A stretch of 64,000 bases of DNA, from assembly GCF_900198195.1 (NCBI RefSeq), contig NZ_LT899436.1, forward strand, positions 3,996,001-4,060,000, in the 5' to 3' direction. This document shows, piece by piece, positions 36,764-46,075 of the stretch. The translations under genes were made by a program, and so were the position numbers. Source of the DNA: Tenacibaculum jejuense. GTDB taxonomy: Bacteria > Bacteroidota > Bacteroidia > Flavobacteriales > Flavobacteriaceae. Every line of letters starts with the position of its first letter. Positions within the stretch are counted from its first letter, which is position 1. Under the pieces are notes generated by a model. That model did not search any database. It was not told the origin of the DNA and worked only from the letters and a program-made list of their open reading frames with translations.

Positions 36764-39700
36764 TTACTTCACAATAATCTTTTTTCTAGAAACGATGTTT
36801 GCAGATACATCTTTAGTTTCTAAAATATAAACTCCTGTTGGTAATCCGTTCACTGAAATTGTTGTTCTATTTTGTTGGCTTTCTAAAGTTTTACTTGTAA
36901 TAACTCTTCCTGATAAATCTATCAATCTTAGTTCTACATTATCTTTCGTATTGAAAACCGAAACATTTATTAAGTCTGAAGCTGGATTAGGGCCAACTCC
37001 AACAGACATTTGTGTTGGTTTTGTTCTAGCAGCAGTTGTTGCTCCTCCAAAGAAGAAACCGTATTCTGCATTTGCTAAAGCAACTTCGATTTGCGCCCAA
37101 CTTCTGTGGTAACGTTGCGTATATTCTTGCCCGCTATTGTAAGCTTCCTCTAATCTTGCAAAATCTGGATCATTTCTATAGTTTGATCTGATATCTAAGA
37201 AAGTTACACCTGGTTCAATTACATCTCCATTTGGCATTGTTCCTGTGAATCCGTTTGGCACATAAACTTCTTGCTCAAAAATACGTGTAAAATCACCTCT
37301 ACTTTCTGGAGCTGCTACTCCTTTATCATCTCTATATGTTCTCCACATTCTATCTAATACTTCTTTAGCTAAATCGCGAGAAGCTGTATCTAGAGTTTCA
37401 TACTTTTCTGTAGCAGCAGCATAGTAGATTAGAGCTTTAGCCATAGAAGCAGCAACACCTAAATCTTTACCATAATCTGTTACAGTAACACTTAATCCGT
37501 CGTTAGAACCAGGATTATCAGGGTTCCAAGTATCTGGTTCACCTGTCCACTCTAAAGTAGCTGGAATATCAAAATCATCTTCTCCAATTAATACTACAAC
37601 ATTTTTCACCCAATTCGCCCATTTGTCCATTAAGTTTTTCGCCATAGTATCATTAGTGATATAGTAATACTCAGCAATACGCTCCATAGACCATGCTTGC
37701 CATCCAAACCAAGTTCCACTTCCTGGATCTTCGTATACTGGATTATCATCGTAAGCCATATCATAGAATGTAGATTTTCCTGCTGGATATGTGCTATAAT
37801 CTCCATTCCAACTATTCGTTGCACCACCTGCAATTCCACCTTCTTTAGATTGTAACCAAGTATAGAATTCTAACTGACGTTGTAAACTTACTCCCCAGTC
37901 TCTTGCTCCTGTTGGAGTTCCTGGTTTCATTTCATTTACTTGCGACATTGCATAAGCTGCTACTGGATTTTGATATCCGAAGTGACAGTGACTAGAACTA
38001 ATTCTAAACGCCCAAGGTGCAGAAGTATCTACAGCTCCACCCCATGAAATATACCAAGACATTAAATAATGTGCACTATCGTAACCTGTACCGGCTCCAG
38101 ACACATCACTTTGTACTCCTAAAGGTTTAAAATACTTATCGAACATTCCTATTCTTAGGTAATCTCCCATTTTAGTCGCTTTATCTAAGTCTAAAAGATT
38201 TAAACTAACATTTTGTTCTTTAGCATAAACTTGCGCCCAATACATAGCTTGAACAGCTCTTGCATCTGCATCAGTTGCACTTGTATATCTCCACTGTCTC
38301 GAATAGTTTTGATCTATAGTGAATAATGGTAAATATCCGTCAGGTCCTCCCCAATCAAATCCTTCCCAAGATGGATGTGGAATTGTTTCATAAACAGATT
38401 CTTGTTCTCCTCTTTGGAATGTATTAATGTAAGAAGGTGTACTTACTCCATCTCCTCTATTTCCGTATCCATAGAAATTATCATTATCTAATAACCAGTG
38501 CATTTGATAAACTTCTGGTCCATAAGCCGCAGTTAATTCTGCTGATACTGGATCAACACCTACTGGAGCTGAAAATTCTAATGGAGCAGGATAACCGCTA
38601 GGTAATGCAAACTCTGGAGCATATGCAGCAGGACTCGAAGGATTATAAGCGGCATTTGTAGGTTGATCTGCCTGAGTTGGAATGATAAACTCTTCAATTC
38701 TATCCCAAACTGTTCCAATTGAACCCCAGTCTCCATTGATTCTAGCATTCATTACTTCTAACCATAACCAGTATGAATATAATTCACTTGTTGACTCATG
38801 TCCATGATCTGGAGCTTCAACAATTAATGATTCAATAGAATGATGCGGAGATCCATCTGCACTAAAATATCCATTTTCTGGTGCGTAAAATTTAGCTCTC
38901 ATTTCATTGAAACGATCTAAATATTCATTTCCAGTTGGACCCGGATCTACAATAACTACAGGATCTGAAACTCTTATTACAACTGTTTTTGTTGCAGTTC
39001 CTCCATTTCCATCATTTACAGTTAATACTACACTGTAATTTCCTTTAGCTGTAAATGTGTTTTGAATTGTAACTCCTGAACCAGAATTACTATCGTTAAA
39101 ATCCCAGCTATATCCTAATGTATCTCCATCTGCATCTGAAGAAGCAGAAGCATCGAAAGTTACCGTTAAAGGTGCTTCACCTGAAATAGGACTTGCAGTA
39201 AAATCTGCTACTGGATCTGTATTTCCTGATCCATCACCACAATTTGGCGCTGTATCTGTAGTACTGAAATAAATTGTAAAATCTCCTGCTTTTGATACTA
39301 ACACGAAGTTATCAGCATCCATAGTAGCCCAATACGAACCATCTAGACCTGAGAAACCTGAGTTTGTGATTGTAACCTCTGGTTGTGCAGAATTAAAATT
39401 CTGAGAAACTTTTGGTTTTAAATCATTCCACCAAGAAGGTATTCCATTGTTAGTTAGCATCGAAAATTGATACAATCCATTATTTGGTAAATCCCAATTG
39501 ATTGTAAAATTAGATACATTATCTAAACTTGGCCCACCGTTTCCTAAAACAAAAATATGATTATACTGTCTTTGTACTGAAGGTAAAGCATTTGCTACTG
39601 GTGTGTTAAATGCACATTCATTAACTGCTAACGCATCTGTAGTTGTAGTAGTAGTTAATGTTGCAGAGTTACAATTTGGCACTTGATCTGTCTCGCTAAA

Positions 39701-42700
39701 ATAAATTGTAAATCCTCCTGTTTTAGAAGCTAAAACAAAATTTCCATTATCTACAGTTGCCCAATACGAACCATCTAAATTTTGGAATCCTGAATTAGTA
39801 ATTGTTACTTCTGGATTTGCTTGACCAAAGTTTTGTGTAACTTTAGGTTTAAAGTCATTCCACCAAGAAGGAACTCCATTATTAGTTAGCATCGAGAATT
39901 GATACAATCCGTTATTTGGTAAATCCCAATTGATTGTAAAATTAGATACATTATCTAAATTTGGTCCACCGTTTCCTAAAACAAAAATATGATTGAATTG
40001 TTTATGAATTGTTGGTAATGCATTTGCGGTTGGTGTACCAAAACCACAAGAAGTATTTCCATCTGTTGCTACAATAGTTTGAGTTACTGAATCTGATTCT
40101 CCATCAGCATTTGTAACTGTTAAAGTAACTGTATATTGATCTGGCGTACTATAAGTTGTTGCACTAGTAACTCCTGTAGCTGATAATCCATTACCAAAAC
40201 TCCAGTTGTAAGTTAATGCACCTCCTTTAGGATTTACAGATGATGAAGCATCAAAAGTTACATCAAAAGGAACTACTCCGCTATCTACACTAGAAGTAAA
40301 AGCAGCTACTGGACTTCCATCAGTTACGTTAATTACTGTAGATTTTGTTCCTGTTTTACTTCCATCGCTTACAGTTAATTTTACAGTATAATCTCCAACA
40401 GTTGTATAATCGTGACTAACTGTAACTCCTGTTCCAGACGTTCCATCTCCAAAGTCCCAACTGTAACTTAATGTATCTCCATTTTCATCTGAAGAAGCAG
40501 AAGCATCAAAACTTACTGTTACTGGAGCTATTCCTGTTTCTGGCGTTGCAGTAAATTCAGCAACTGGAGCTATATTTCCATCTGAAACCTCTATCGTTTT
40601 AGTTACTGGCGAAGATGTATTTGTACCATCACTTACAGTTAAAGTAACCACATAATTATCTATTCCTGTAAATGTAACTTTAGGATTTACTAATGTTGAA
40701 GTTGTTCCATTTCCAAAATCCCAACTGTACGTTAATGCATCTCCATTAGGATCTGAAGAAGCTGAGGCATTGAATTGTACTTCTAGAGGCGCAACTCCAG
40801 ATTCTGGTGTTGCTGTAAATGAAGCTGTTGGTGTATCTCCACCATTTGGCTCTTGTCCTCCAGCTAACTCTCCATCAACATAAATAGGCACATTTTGTAC
40901 AATTTTAAGTGTATTATTTAATCCTGCATACGAAAAGTCATTTGTAGGATCCCAAGCTGAAGCACTTGCGCTATTCGGTAAAGAAACTCGTACTTGAATT
41001 TCACTTCTATATTCTCCTTGTCCTCCTGGAAAAGGCATACGATCTTGACTAACTTCTACTTCAGCATAATAAATGTTATTTGCAGCATCCCAAGCTTGTA
41101 AGCTAGGATTGATTATTCCTGCTCCTCTTCCATTTACAACATAATCACTAGCAGTTAATCCTTCAGCAACTCCTTCAGAAATATCAATAAAATATCGTGC
41201 TTTTAATGAGCTTGGAACTCGTGCTGGCCATGCAGAACGGTTATTTAACCATATTGCAACCTCAGTAGATTTATTTTGATCGTTATTAATTCTTACTTCA
41301 TTAATAAACTCTAAACCTGGAGTTTCTGGCTGTGGGAAATTTGCTAATTCTGTTCCTCCGAAGTCAATAACCATTTTCGCTAATACTCCTTGATAACAAG
41401 CATTGTAATCTGTTGCTACTTCATTAGCTTGAAAATCATCTCTATCTTCAACAAAAACATCATTCGCAGCCATTGGTCCGCCCATTAAAGCTCCCCATAA
41501 TGTATGTCTAGATTCTACTGGTACAGCAGAACTTCTTGTCCAACTTGCATGCTGACCTCTATGATGCGGTTTTGTAGGAGGATTTACTCCAAAACCAGTA
41601 ACTAGACTTCTATTGTTAGGATTATCACCTAAAATATAATTGATCTGATTTACTGCAAATTGATAATACTGGTTCTTTTTTGGAGTAGCAACATTGTCGC
41701 TATAAATTAATGCAGTTAAAGATGCATTCATAGCATGACGAGAAGAACCCCATTGTGTTAAATGTGCTTGTCCTCCTGGAGAATAATTAATTCCTCCTCC
41801 TTGTTGCCAGAAATCTAAATGTCTTTCTGCATCTGCTTTATAATTACTTTTTCCTGTAATCATTGATAATAAAACCATATTTCCATACGATTTATCATCC
41901 CATACTAAACTCCAAAGAAAATCTGGTAATGTGTATTCTGCTTCAGCTTTTTGTAAATAAGTTACATCTCCAGTAGCTTTATATAACCATAATGCTCCCC
42001 AAGTTAACTCATCTTGATAACCTCCAGAAGAATATGTTCCTGTAGCAGGAATTCCACCATCTTCATTGTATAAACCTCTGTAAGTATCTCCGAACTCATA
42101 TAATTCTTTTGCATGCTGTAATAAGGTTGCACTGTAAGCCGGATCACTATCTTTAAAGATTATACTCGCTGAGGCTAAAGCTGCTGCAGTTTCACAAGCA
42201 ACTTCCGTACCTGGAGCAGAAGGTGATAATTTATACGATTTACGCTGACCATATTGCGGATGAACGTCTACCATTTCTGGAGCCATCCAAAAGTTATGAT
42301 CTTGAGATTTACTATCAGCAACCTGAGCGTAAAATTCATTTGGACTTGGGTGACATTTAATAAAATAATCTGTTACCCACTTTATATTTCTTTTAAAAAT
42401 TTCAGTTTGATTTACAGCATCATATCCAGCTTTATATTCTAAAAACCCCCAATTTAATGCTGTTACTGAAAACGCCATAGGAAAACCAAATTTTACGTGA
42501 TCTCCAGCATCATGCCATCCACCAGTTAAATCTAACCCTACATCTTTTCCATCGTTGACACCTGCGTTTGATCGCCAACTGATTCTGTTCCAATCTGGTA
42601 AGACACCGGACTGTTGTGTCTCATAAAATAATAATGACTTTTGTAAAGCCTCTCCGTAATTATATTGTGCTTTTGAGCTAAAGGGTAAAAAACACAACAT

Positions 42701-42730
42701 AATTAATACATAAAACATTCGTAGTTTCAT
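36764..42730 (-). CDS. Secreted GH9-CBM3-GH48 bifunctional cellulase
   Basis: I use the ATG at 42730, which is followed by a clear signal peptide (MLCFLPFSSKAQ); the longer frame starts with TTG. The 1,988 residues contain GH9 (22-470; catalytic Asps in GWHDAGDHVKFG, Glu in NEVATDYNA), a CBM3c-like domain (477-625), three PKD domains (630-890), two X modules (894-1020 and 1038-1164), a PKD domain (1170-1258) and GH48 (1265-1897; acid Glu in HGHESTSELYSYWLWLEVM). A T9SS tail follows (from 1903). It should combine processive endoglucanase and reducing-end cellobiohydrolase activities, the pairing known from Caldicellulosiruptor CelA. As the first gene of the locus it has a 1-kb upstream region with tandem repeats. 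Confidence 0.92.
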   Translation of the reverse strand: MKLRMFYVLIMLCFLPFSSKAQYNYGEALQKSLLFYETQQSGVLPDWNRISWRSNAGVNDGKDVGLDLTGGWHDAGDHVKFGFPMAFSVTALNWGFLEYKAGYDAVNQTEIFKRNIKWVTDYFIKCHPSPNEFYAQVADSKSQDHNFWMAPEMVDVHPQYGQRKSYKLSPSAPGTEVACETAAALASASIIFKDSDPAYSATLLQHAKELYEFGDTYRGLYNEDGGIPATGTYSSGGYQDELTWGALWLYKATGDVTYLQKAEAEYTLPDFLWSLVWDDKSYGNMVLLSMITGKSNYKADAERHLDFWQQGGGINYSPGGQAHLTQWGSSRHAMNASLTALIYSDNVATPKKNQYYQFAVNQINYILGDNPNNRSLVTGFGVNPPTKPHHRGQHASWTRSSAVPVESRHTLWGALMGGPMAANDVFVEDRDDFQANEVATDYNACYQGVLAKMVIDFGGTELANFPQPETPGLEFINEVRINNDQNKSTEVAIWLNNRSAWPARVPSSLKARYFIDISEGVAEGLTASDYVVNGRGAGIINPSLQAWDAANNIYYAEVEVSQDRMPFPGGQGEYRSEIQVRVSLPNSASASAWDPTNDFSYAGLNNTLKIVQNVPIYVDGELAGGQEPNGGDTPTASFTATPESGVAPLEVQFNASASSDPNGDALTYSWDFGNGTTSTLVNPKVTFTGIDNYVVTLTVSDGTNTSSPVTKTIEVSDGNIAPVAEFTATPETGIAPVTVSFDASASSDENGDTLSYSWDFGDGTSGTGVTVSHDYTTVGDYTVKLTVSDGSKTGTKSTVINVTDGSPVAAFTSSVDSGVVPFDVTFDASSSVNPKGGALTYNWSFGNGLSATGVTSATTYSTPDQYTVTLTVTNADGESDSVTQTIVATDGNTSCGFGTPTANALPTIHKQFNHIFVLGNGGPNLDNVSNFTINWDLPNNGLYQFSMLTNNGVPSWWNDFKPKVTQNFGQANPEVTITNSGFQNLDGSYWATVDNGNFVLASKTGGFTIYFSETDQVPNCNSATLTTTTTTDALAVNECAFNTPVANALPSVQRQYNHIFVLGNGGPSLDNVSNFTINWDLPNNGLYQFSMLTNNGIPSWWNDLKPKVSQNFNSAQPEVTITNSGFSGLDGSYWATMDADNFVLVSKAGDFTIYFSTTDTAPNCGDGSGNTDPVADFTASPISGEAPLTVTFDASASSDADGDTLGYSWDFNDSNSGSGVTIQNTFTAKGNYSVVLTVNDGNGGTATKTVVIRVSDPVVIVDPGPTGNEYLDRFNEMRAKFYAPENGYFSADGSPHHSIESLIVEAPDHGHESTSELYSYWLWLEVMNARINGDWGSIGTVWDRIEEFIIPTQADQPTNAAYNPSSPAAYAPEFALPSGYPAPLEFSAPVGVDPVSAELTAAYGPEVYQMHWLLDNDNFYGYGNRGDGVSTPSYINTFQRGEQESVYETIPHPSWEGFDWGGPDGYLPLFTIDQNYSRQWRYTSATDADARAVQAMYWAQVYAKEQNVSLNLLDLDKATKMGDYLRIGMFDKYFKPLGVQSDVSGAGTGYDSAHYLMSWYISWGGAVDTSAPWAFRISSSHCHFGYQNPVAAYAMSQVNEMKPGTPTGARDWGVSLQRQLEFYTWLQSKEGGIAGGATNSWNGDYSTYPAGKSTFYDMAYDDNPVYEDPGSGTWFGWQAWSMERIAEYYYITNDTMAKNLMDKWANWVKNVVVLIGEDDFDIPATLEWTGEPDTWNPDNPGSNDGLSVTVTDYGKDLGVAASMAKALIYYAAATEKYETLDTASRDLAKEVLDRMWRTYRDDKGVAAPESRGDFTRIFEQEVYVPNGFTGTMPNGDVIEPGVTFLDIRSNYRNDPDFARLEEAYNSGQEYTQRYHRSWAQIEVALANAEYGFFFGGATTAARTKPTQMSVGVGPNPASDLINVSVFNTKDNVELRLIDLSGRVITSKTLESQQNRTTISVNGLPTGVYILETKDVSANIVSRKKIIVK
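39239..39616 (-). other. X module, second copy in the GH9-GH48 enzyme
   Basis: This 126-residue unit runs from CAFNTP to PNC with core HIFVLGNGGPSLDN, INWD, GLYQF, GIPSWW, FSGLDGSYW and IYFSTTD. Its DNA is nearly identical to the adjacent copy over long stretches, which suggests a recent internal duplication. Confidence 0.88.
39671..40048 (-). other. X module, first copy in the GH9-GH48 enzyme
   Basis: This 126-residue unit runs from CGFGTP to PNC with core HIFVLGNGGPNLDN, INWD, GLYQF, GVPSWW, FQNLDGSYW and IYFSETD. It is followed by a short Thr-rich linker and the second copy. Confidence 0.88.
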
Positions 42731-42787
42731 ATTCAATAATTTAGTTTGATCATTTACAATACTTTCCCTTTCCAATAAATGTTAAAC

Positions 42788-43120
42788 ATCTATCAGTTAA
42801 GATTTTAGTACACTTAATCTTGGAATAATTATTTTAATTACTTGAAGTTAGGACAATACAATAGTCACCTAGGCTCACCTATTTATGTGTATAGATCAGT
42901 TATTTTTTTTGACTAGTATCCTACTCCAGATAACATAAAATATTATCCAGTTAAGATTTTATATTGTCTTGACTAAAATTGTTAATTTTAGATTAGCAGT
43001 AGTTGAGATCAAACAATAGTCACCCAGCCTCATCTATTTTACATTATAGATCGGTTATTTTTTTTGACTAGTATCTCATTCTAGGTAATGCTAAAACACT
43101 ATCCAGTTAAGACTTTTAAT
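42788..43120. repeat. Tandem repeat of about 155 bp upstream of the cellulase locus
   Basis: The unit contains ATCCAGTTAAGATTTTA, then CAATAGTCACC, then GATC(A/G)GTTATTTTTTTTGACTAGTATC. It is present twice (main blocks about 42857-42960 and 43013-43116), with a further partial start at 42788 and an end at 43101-43120. Block 1 also holds a direct repeat AGGTGA-gcct-AGGTGA on the minus strand. The position in front of the GH9-GH48 gene suggests promoter or operator duplication. Confidence 0.7.
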
Positions 43121-43731
43121 AAATAAACTAGAATTACAAACGTTTGAAGAATTCATTCGGGGATTCTTAATTTGTAGTGTTAATTCTAGAAGGTTAATTT
43201 TAATAACTTTTCCTAAAGTTCATGACCTTCGAAATTTGTTATTTGGTTGTCTGAGAATATCGATATTCACATTAAAGTTAACGAGAAAAAAACACAAATT
43301 CAATAGTTTTATTGTGCATTGTAACTTTTTTTTCATAAAATGAATTAATCGTACAACCTACATAATTATAGGTGATAAAAAAATATTAAAAACAAAACAT
43401 AAAGTACTGAATACTAGACTTAAAAAAACAAGCAACAACTTAAACGCCTATTCAATTTAAGGTAAATTCAAGCTTATGTTAATTCTTCTTCTTTTTCATT
43501 AAGAATAACAACTATTTAGTTTAAGAAATTCAAGTTATTACTAAAAAAATTATGATACCTTCAAGAATGAAATTTAAGAGGAAATACACTATTAAAATTC
43601 AACTGGGGAAGTCTTTACTGTAAATATCATTATTAAGCTTTTAAATCTCGTATAAATTAAAGATGTAATAGATAATAAACTTCATGTAAGAGCAAAACAT
43701 GAAGAATGTAGCATATGAAGGTCATTTTAGA
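43121..43731. other. Non-coding upstream region
   Basis: These 611 bases hold no plausible ORF on either strand. They are very AT-rich, and I see no convincing hairpin or repeat. They probably contain distal control sequence of the cellulase locus. Confidence 0.5.
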
Positions 43732-43770
43732 CAAAAAAAAAGAGCATCAATAAAAAATTGATACTCTTTA
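43732..43770 (-). terminator. Intrinsic terminator
   Basis: A 13-bp stem with one mismatch (AAAGAGCATCAAT with ATTGATACTCTTT) is followed on the minus strand by a run of nine T. It ends the lipoprotein transcript and isolates the cellulase locus from upstream read-through. Confidence 0.87.
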
Positions 43771-43787
43771 CAATTATGTTTTGTAAT

Positions 43788-44231
43788 TTATTGCTTAGGT
43801 GCCATTTTAGACATAATACTTTGAATAGTACTAGATAATTTTTTAGCATCTTCAGCATCTAATGAACTTGTGAATGTTTGTGCTTTAGTCGCTAATTCTT
43901 GACCTTTAGCAGCTAACTTAGAGATTTTTGATACATCTCCGTTAGCATCGATGTATTCTTTAGCATACTCTGTGTATGTTTTTAAATACTCAGCTACTTT
44001 AGGATCTTTAAATTCAGGAATAGTAACTCCTTCTAAAGCAGATTCTACTTTCTTTGCAGTTTCTTCAGCTGCTGCTTTTGTTTCTTCAGTTGCTTTAGTT
44101 GCTGCTTCTTCAGTTTTTTTAACTGTAGTTTCAGTAGTTTGTTTTACTTCTTCTGACGCTTCTTTTGCTTTTTTACAAGAAGTAGCTGTTAAAGCTCCAA
44201 CTAAAAAGATAGATAAAATTACTTTTTTCAT
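43788..44231 (-). CDS. Lipoprotein with Ala/Glu/Lys-rich coiled coil
   Basis: This 147-residue protein has a lipobox (GALTATSC, Cys19). An Ala/Lys/Glu/Thr-rich segment (about 20-70, with repeats such as TEEAATKATEETKAAAEE) is predicted to be a long amphipathic helix. A helical C-terminal domain (about 75-147) follows. The first part resembles LEA/apolipoprotein-like proteins by composition. The function is unknown. It has an excellent promoter and its own terminator, so it is monocistronic and perhaps abundant. Confidence 0.8.
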   Translation of the reverse strand: MKKVILSIFLVGALTATSCKKAKEASEEVKQTTETTVKKTEEAATKATEETKAAAEETAKKVESALEGVTIPEFKDPKVAEYLKTYTEYAKEYIDANGDVSKISKLAAKGQELATKAQTFTSSLDAEDAKKLSSTIQSIMSKMAPKQ

Positions 44232-44263
44232 CGTTTTATGATTTTAAGTTTAAGATTGAATAG

Positions 44264-44294
44264 CAAATGTAATGTTTTGATCTTACTATGCAAA
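44264..44294 (-). promoter_or_regulatory. Bacteroidetes-type promoter of the lipoprotein gene
   Basis: On the minus strand a TTTG (44291-44294) and TACATTTG (44264-44271) are separated by 19 bp, an exact match to the -33/-7 consensus. The -7 element lies about 33 nt before the ATG. Confidence 0.8.
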
Positions 44295-44308
44295 TTTAAT
44301 GTAGATTA

Positions 44309-46072
44309 TTACACGACTTCTTCACCAAATTGTTTTTCATACAAGTTTCTGTAGTATCCTTCTTGCTCTAAAAGTTCTTGGTGATTGCCTAACTCTACAA
44401 TCTTACCTTTATCCATCACAATAATTTTATCCGCTTTTTTAATTGTGGCTAATCGATGAGCAATAACAATAGAAGTTCTATCTTTTGTTATTTTATCTGT
44501 AGCATACTGAATCATTTGTTCAGACTCTGTATCTACAGAAGAAGTAGCTTCATCTAAAATTAAAATACTAGGATTACTCACATATGCTCTTAAGAAAGCG
44601 ATTAACTGACGTTGTCCAGAAGATAACATAGCGCCACGCTCTTTAACATTATAATGATATCCGTTAGGTAAACTTTCAATAAAATTATGAATTCCTATTT
44701 GTTTCGCTGCTTCTTGAACATCTTCTAATGTAATAGCTTCGTTACGCAAAGTAATATTATTCAAAATTGAATCTGAGAATAAAAATACATCTTGTAATAC
44801 CACAGCTACTTGATTTCGTAAGCTTTCTAAATCATAAGTTTCAACAGCAGTATTATCTACCAAAATTTCTCCACTATCGATTTCATAAAAACGACTAATT
44901 AAATTAATAATCGTAGATTTTCCAGCTCCTGTAGATCCAACAATGGCAATTGTTTCTCCTTTTTGAGCTTCAAAAGAAATTCCTTTTAAAACTTCTTCTC
45001 CTTCAACATAACTAAAACGTACGTTATTAAATGCTATATTTCCTTGTAAATCATCTGCTAATATTGTTCCAGATTTATCTATATAACTTTCTGTATCTAT
45101 CACATTAAAAACACGTTCTCCAGATACAATTCCCATTTGCAATTGATTAAACTTATCTGCTATTTGACGCAATGGTCTAAATAACATTTGTGCCATTTGT
45201 ACAAAGCTAATAATTGCCCCTACTGTAATTGTATCTTTAGCTATTACTTGCAAACCTCCGTACCAAACAATTAATCCGATAGCTATAGAAGATAAAATTT
45301 CAGCAATTGGAAAAAATATAGAATAATACCAAACAGTTTTTACATGCGCTTTTTTGTGTTTTTCGTTTATTGCTTTAAAATTCTCGTATTCTATTTTTTC
45401 TCGATTAAATAATTGTACAATTTTCATTCCTGTTACACGCTCCTGCACAAATCCATTTAAATTTGCTACCTGATTACGAACATCTTGAAAAGTTTTTTTG
45501 ATGGCGATTTGAAATAGTTTCGTCGCATAGATTAAAATAGGCAATACAGCTAAAGCTATTAAAGCTAATTGCCAATTTATTACGAACATTACAATTACAA
45601 CCACCAACATTTTTAGTACATCACTTACAATCATAAAAACACCTTGAGAGAAAAAGTTTGCAATAGTTTCTATATCTGAAACTACTCTTGTTACTAATCT
45701 TCCTACAGATGTATTGTCGAAATACGACATTTTAAAACGTAAAATATTTTTAAAAATAATAGTACGTAAATCTTTAATGATATGTTGACCTACCCAATTT
45801 GCGTAGTAGATAAATGAAAATTGTAGTATTACTTGAATTAATAATACACCTAACATAATCATGGTAAATAATAATAATCTTGCCAGATCTTTATTTACCG
45901 TAAAATCATCTATTGCTCTATACAATATTACCGGACTCGCAGCAGCAAATATAGCTAGAGATATGGTAGATATTGTTGCTATCCAAAACTGAAAACGATA
46001 TTGTTTTGCAAAACTCATTAAGCGTGCAAAAATTTTAATATCAAATGCTTTTCCTGAACTACTCTTACTCAC
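44309..46072 (-). CDS. MsbA-like ABC exporter (fused membrane and ATPase domains)
   Basis: This 587-residue half-transporter has an ABC transmembrane domain with six helices (about 20-310) and an ATPase domain (about 340-575). Walker A is GSTGAGKST, the signature is LSSGQRQL and Walker B is ILILDEATSSVD. It works as a dimer in the inner membrane; the substrate is unknown (lipid, peptide or drug). It begins 3 nt after the truA stop, so the two are cotranscribed. No C39 peptidase domain is fused, so it is not the exporter expected for the double-glycine peptide. Confidence 0.9.
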   Translation of the reverse strand: MSKSSSGKAFDIKIFARLMSFAKQYRFQFWIATISTISLAIFAAASPVILYRAIDDFTVNKDLARLLLFTMIMLGVLLIQVILQFSFIYYANWVGQHIIKDLRTIIFKNILRFKMSYFDNTSVGRLVTRVVSDIETIANFFSQGVFMIVSDVLKMLVVVIVMFVINWQLALIALAVLPILIYATKLFQIAIKKTFQDVRNQVANLNGFVQERVTGMKIVQLFNREKIEYENFKAINEKHKKAHVKTVWYYSIFFPIAEILSSIAIGLIVWYGGLQVIAKDTITVGAIISFVQMAQMLFRPLRQIADKFNQLQMGIVSGERVFNVIDTESYIDKSGTILADDLQGNIAFNNVRFSYVEGEEVLKGISFEAQKGETIAIVGSTGAGKSTIINLISRFYEIDSGEILVDNTAVETYDLESLRNQVAVVLQDVFLFSDSILNNITLRNEAITLEDVQEAAKQIGIHNFIESLPNGYHYNVKERGAMLSSGQRQLIAFLRAYVSNPSILILDEATSSVDTESEQMIQYATDKITKDRTSIVIAHRLATIKKADKIIVMDKGKIVELGNHQELLEQEGYYRNLYEKQFGEEVV

Positions 46073-46075
46073 AAT

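Noticed and set aside
20603-42730. LPMO (AA10) or SusC/SusD genes in the cellulase locus
   Set aside because: All five proteins were read through and neither an N-terminal His copper site after a signal peptide nor a TonB-dependent receptor or SusD domain was found.
42788-43120. CRISPR or insertion-sequence remnant upstream of the cellulase locus
   Set aside because: Only two to three long units are present, with no terminal inverted repeats and no transposase fragment.
44309-46072. ABC exporter as the dedicated exporter of the double-glycine peptide
   Set aside because: It lacks an N-terminal C39 peptidase domain and is 26 kb away, coupled to truA.
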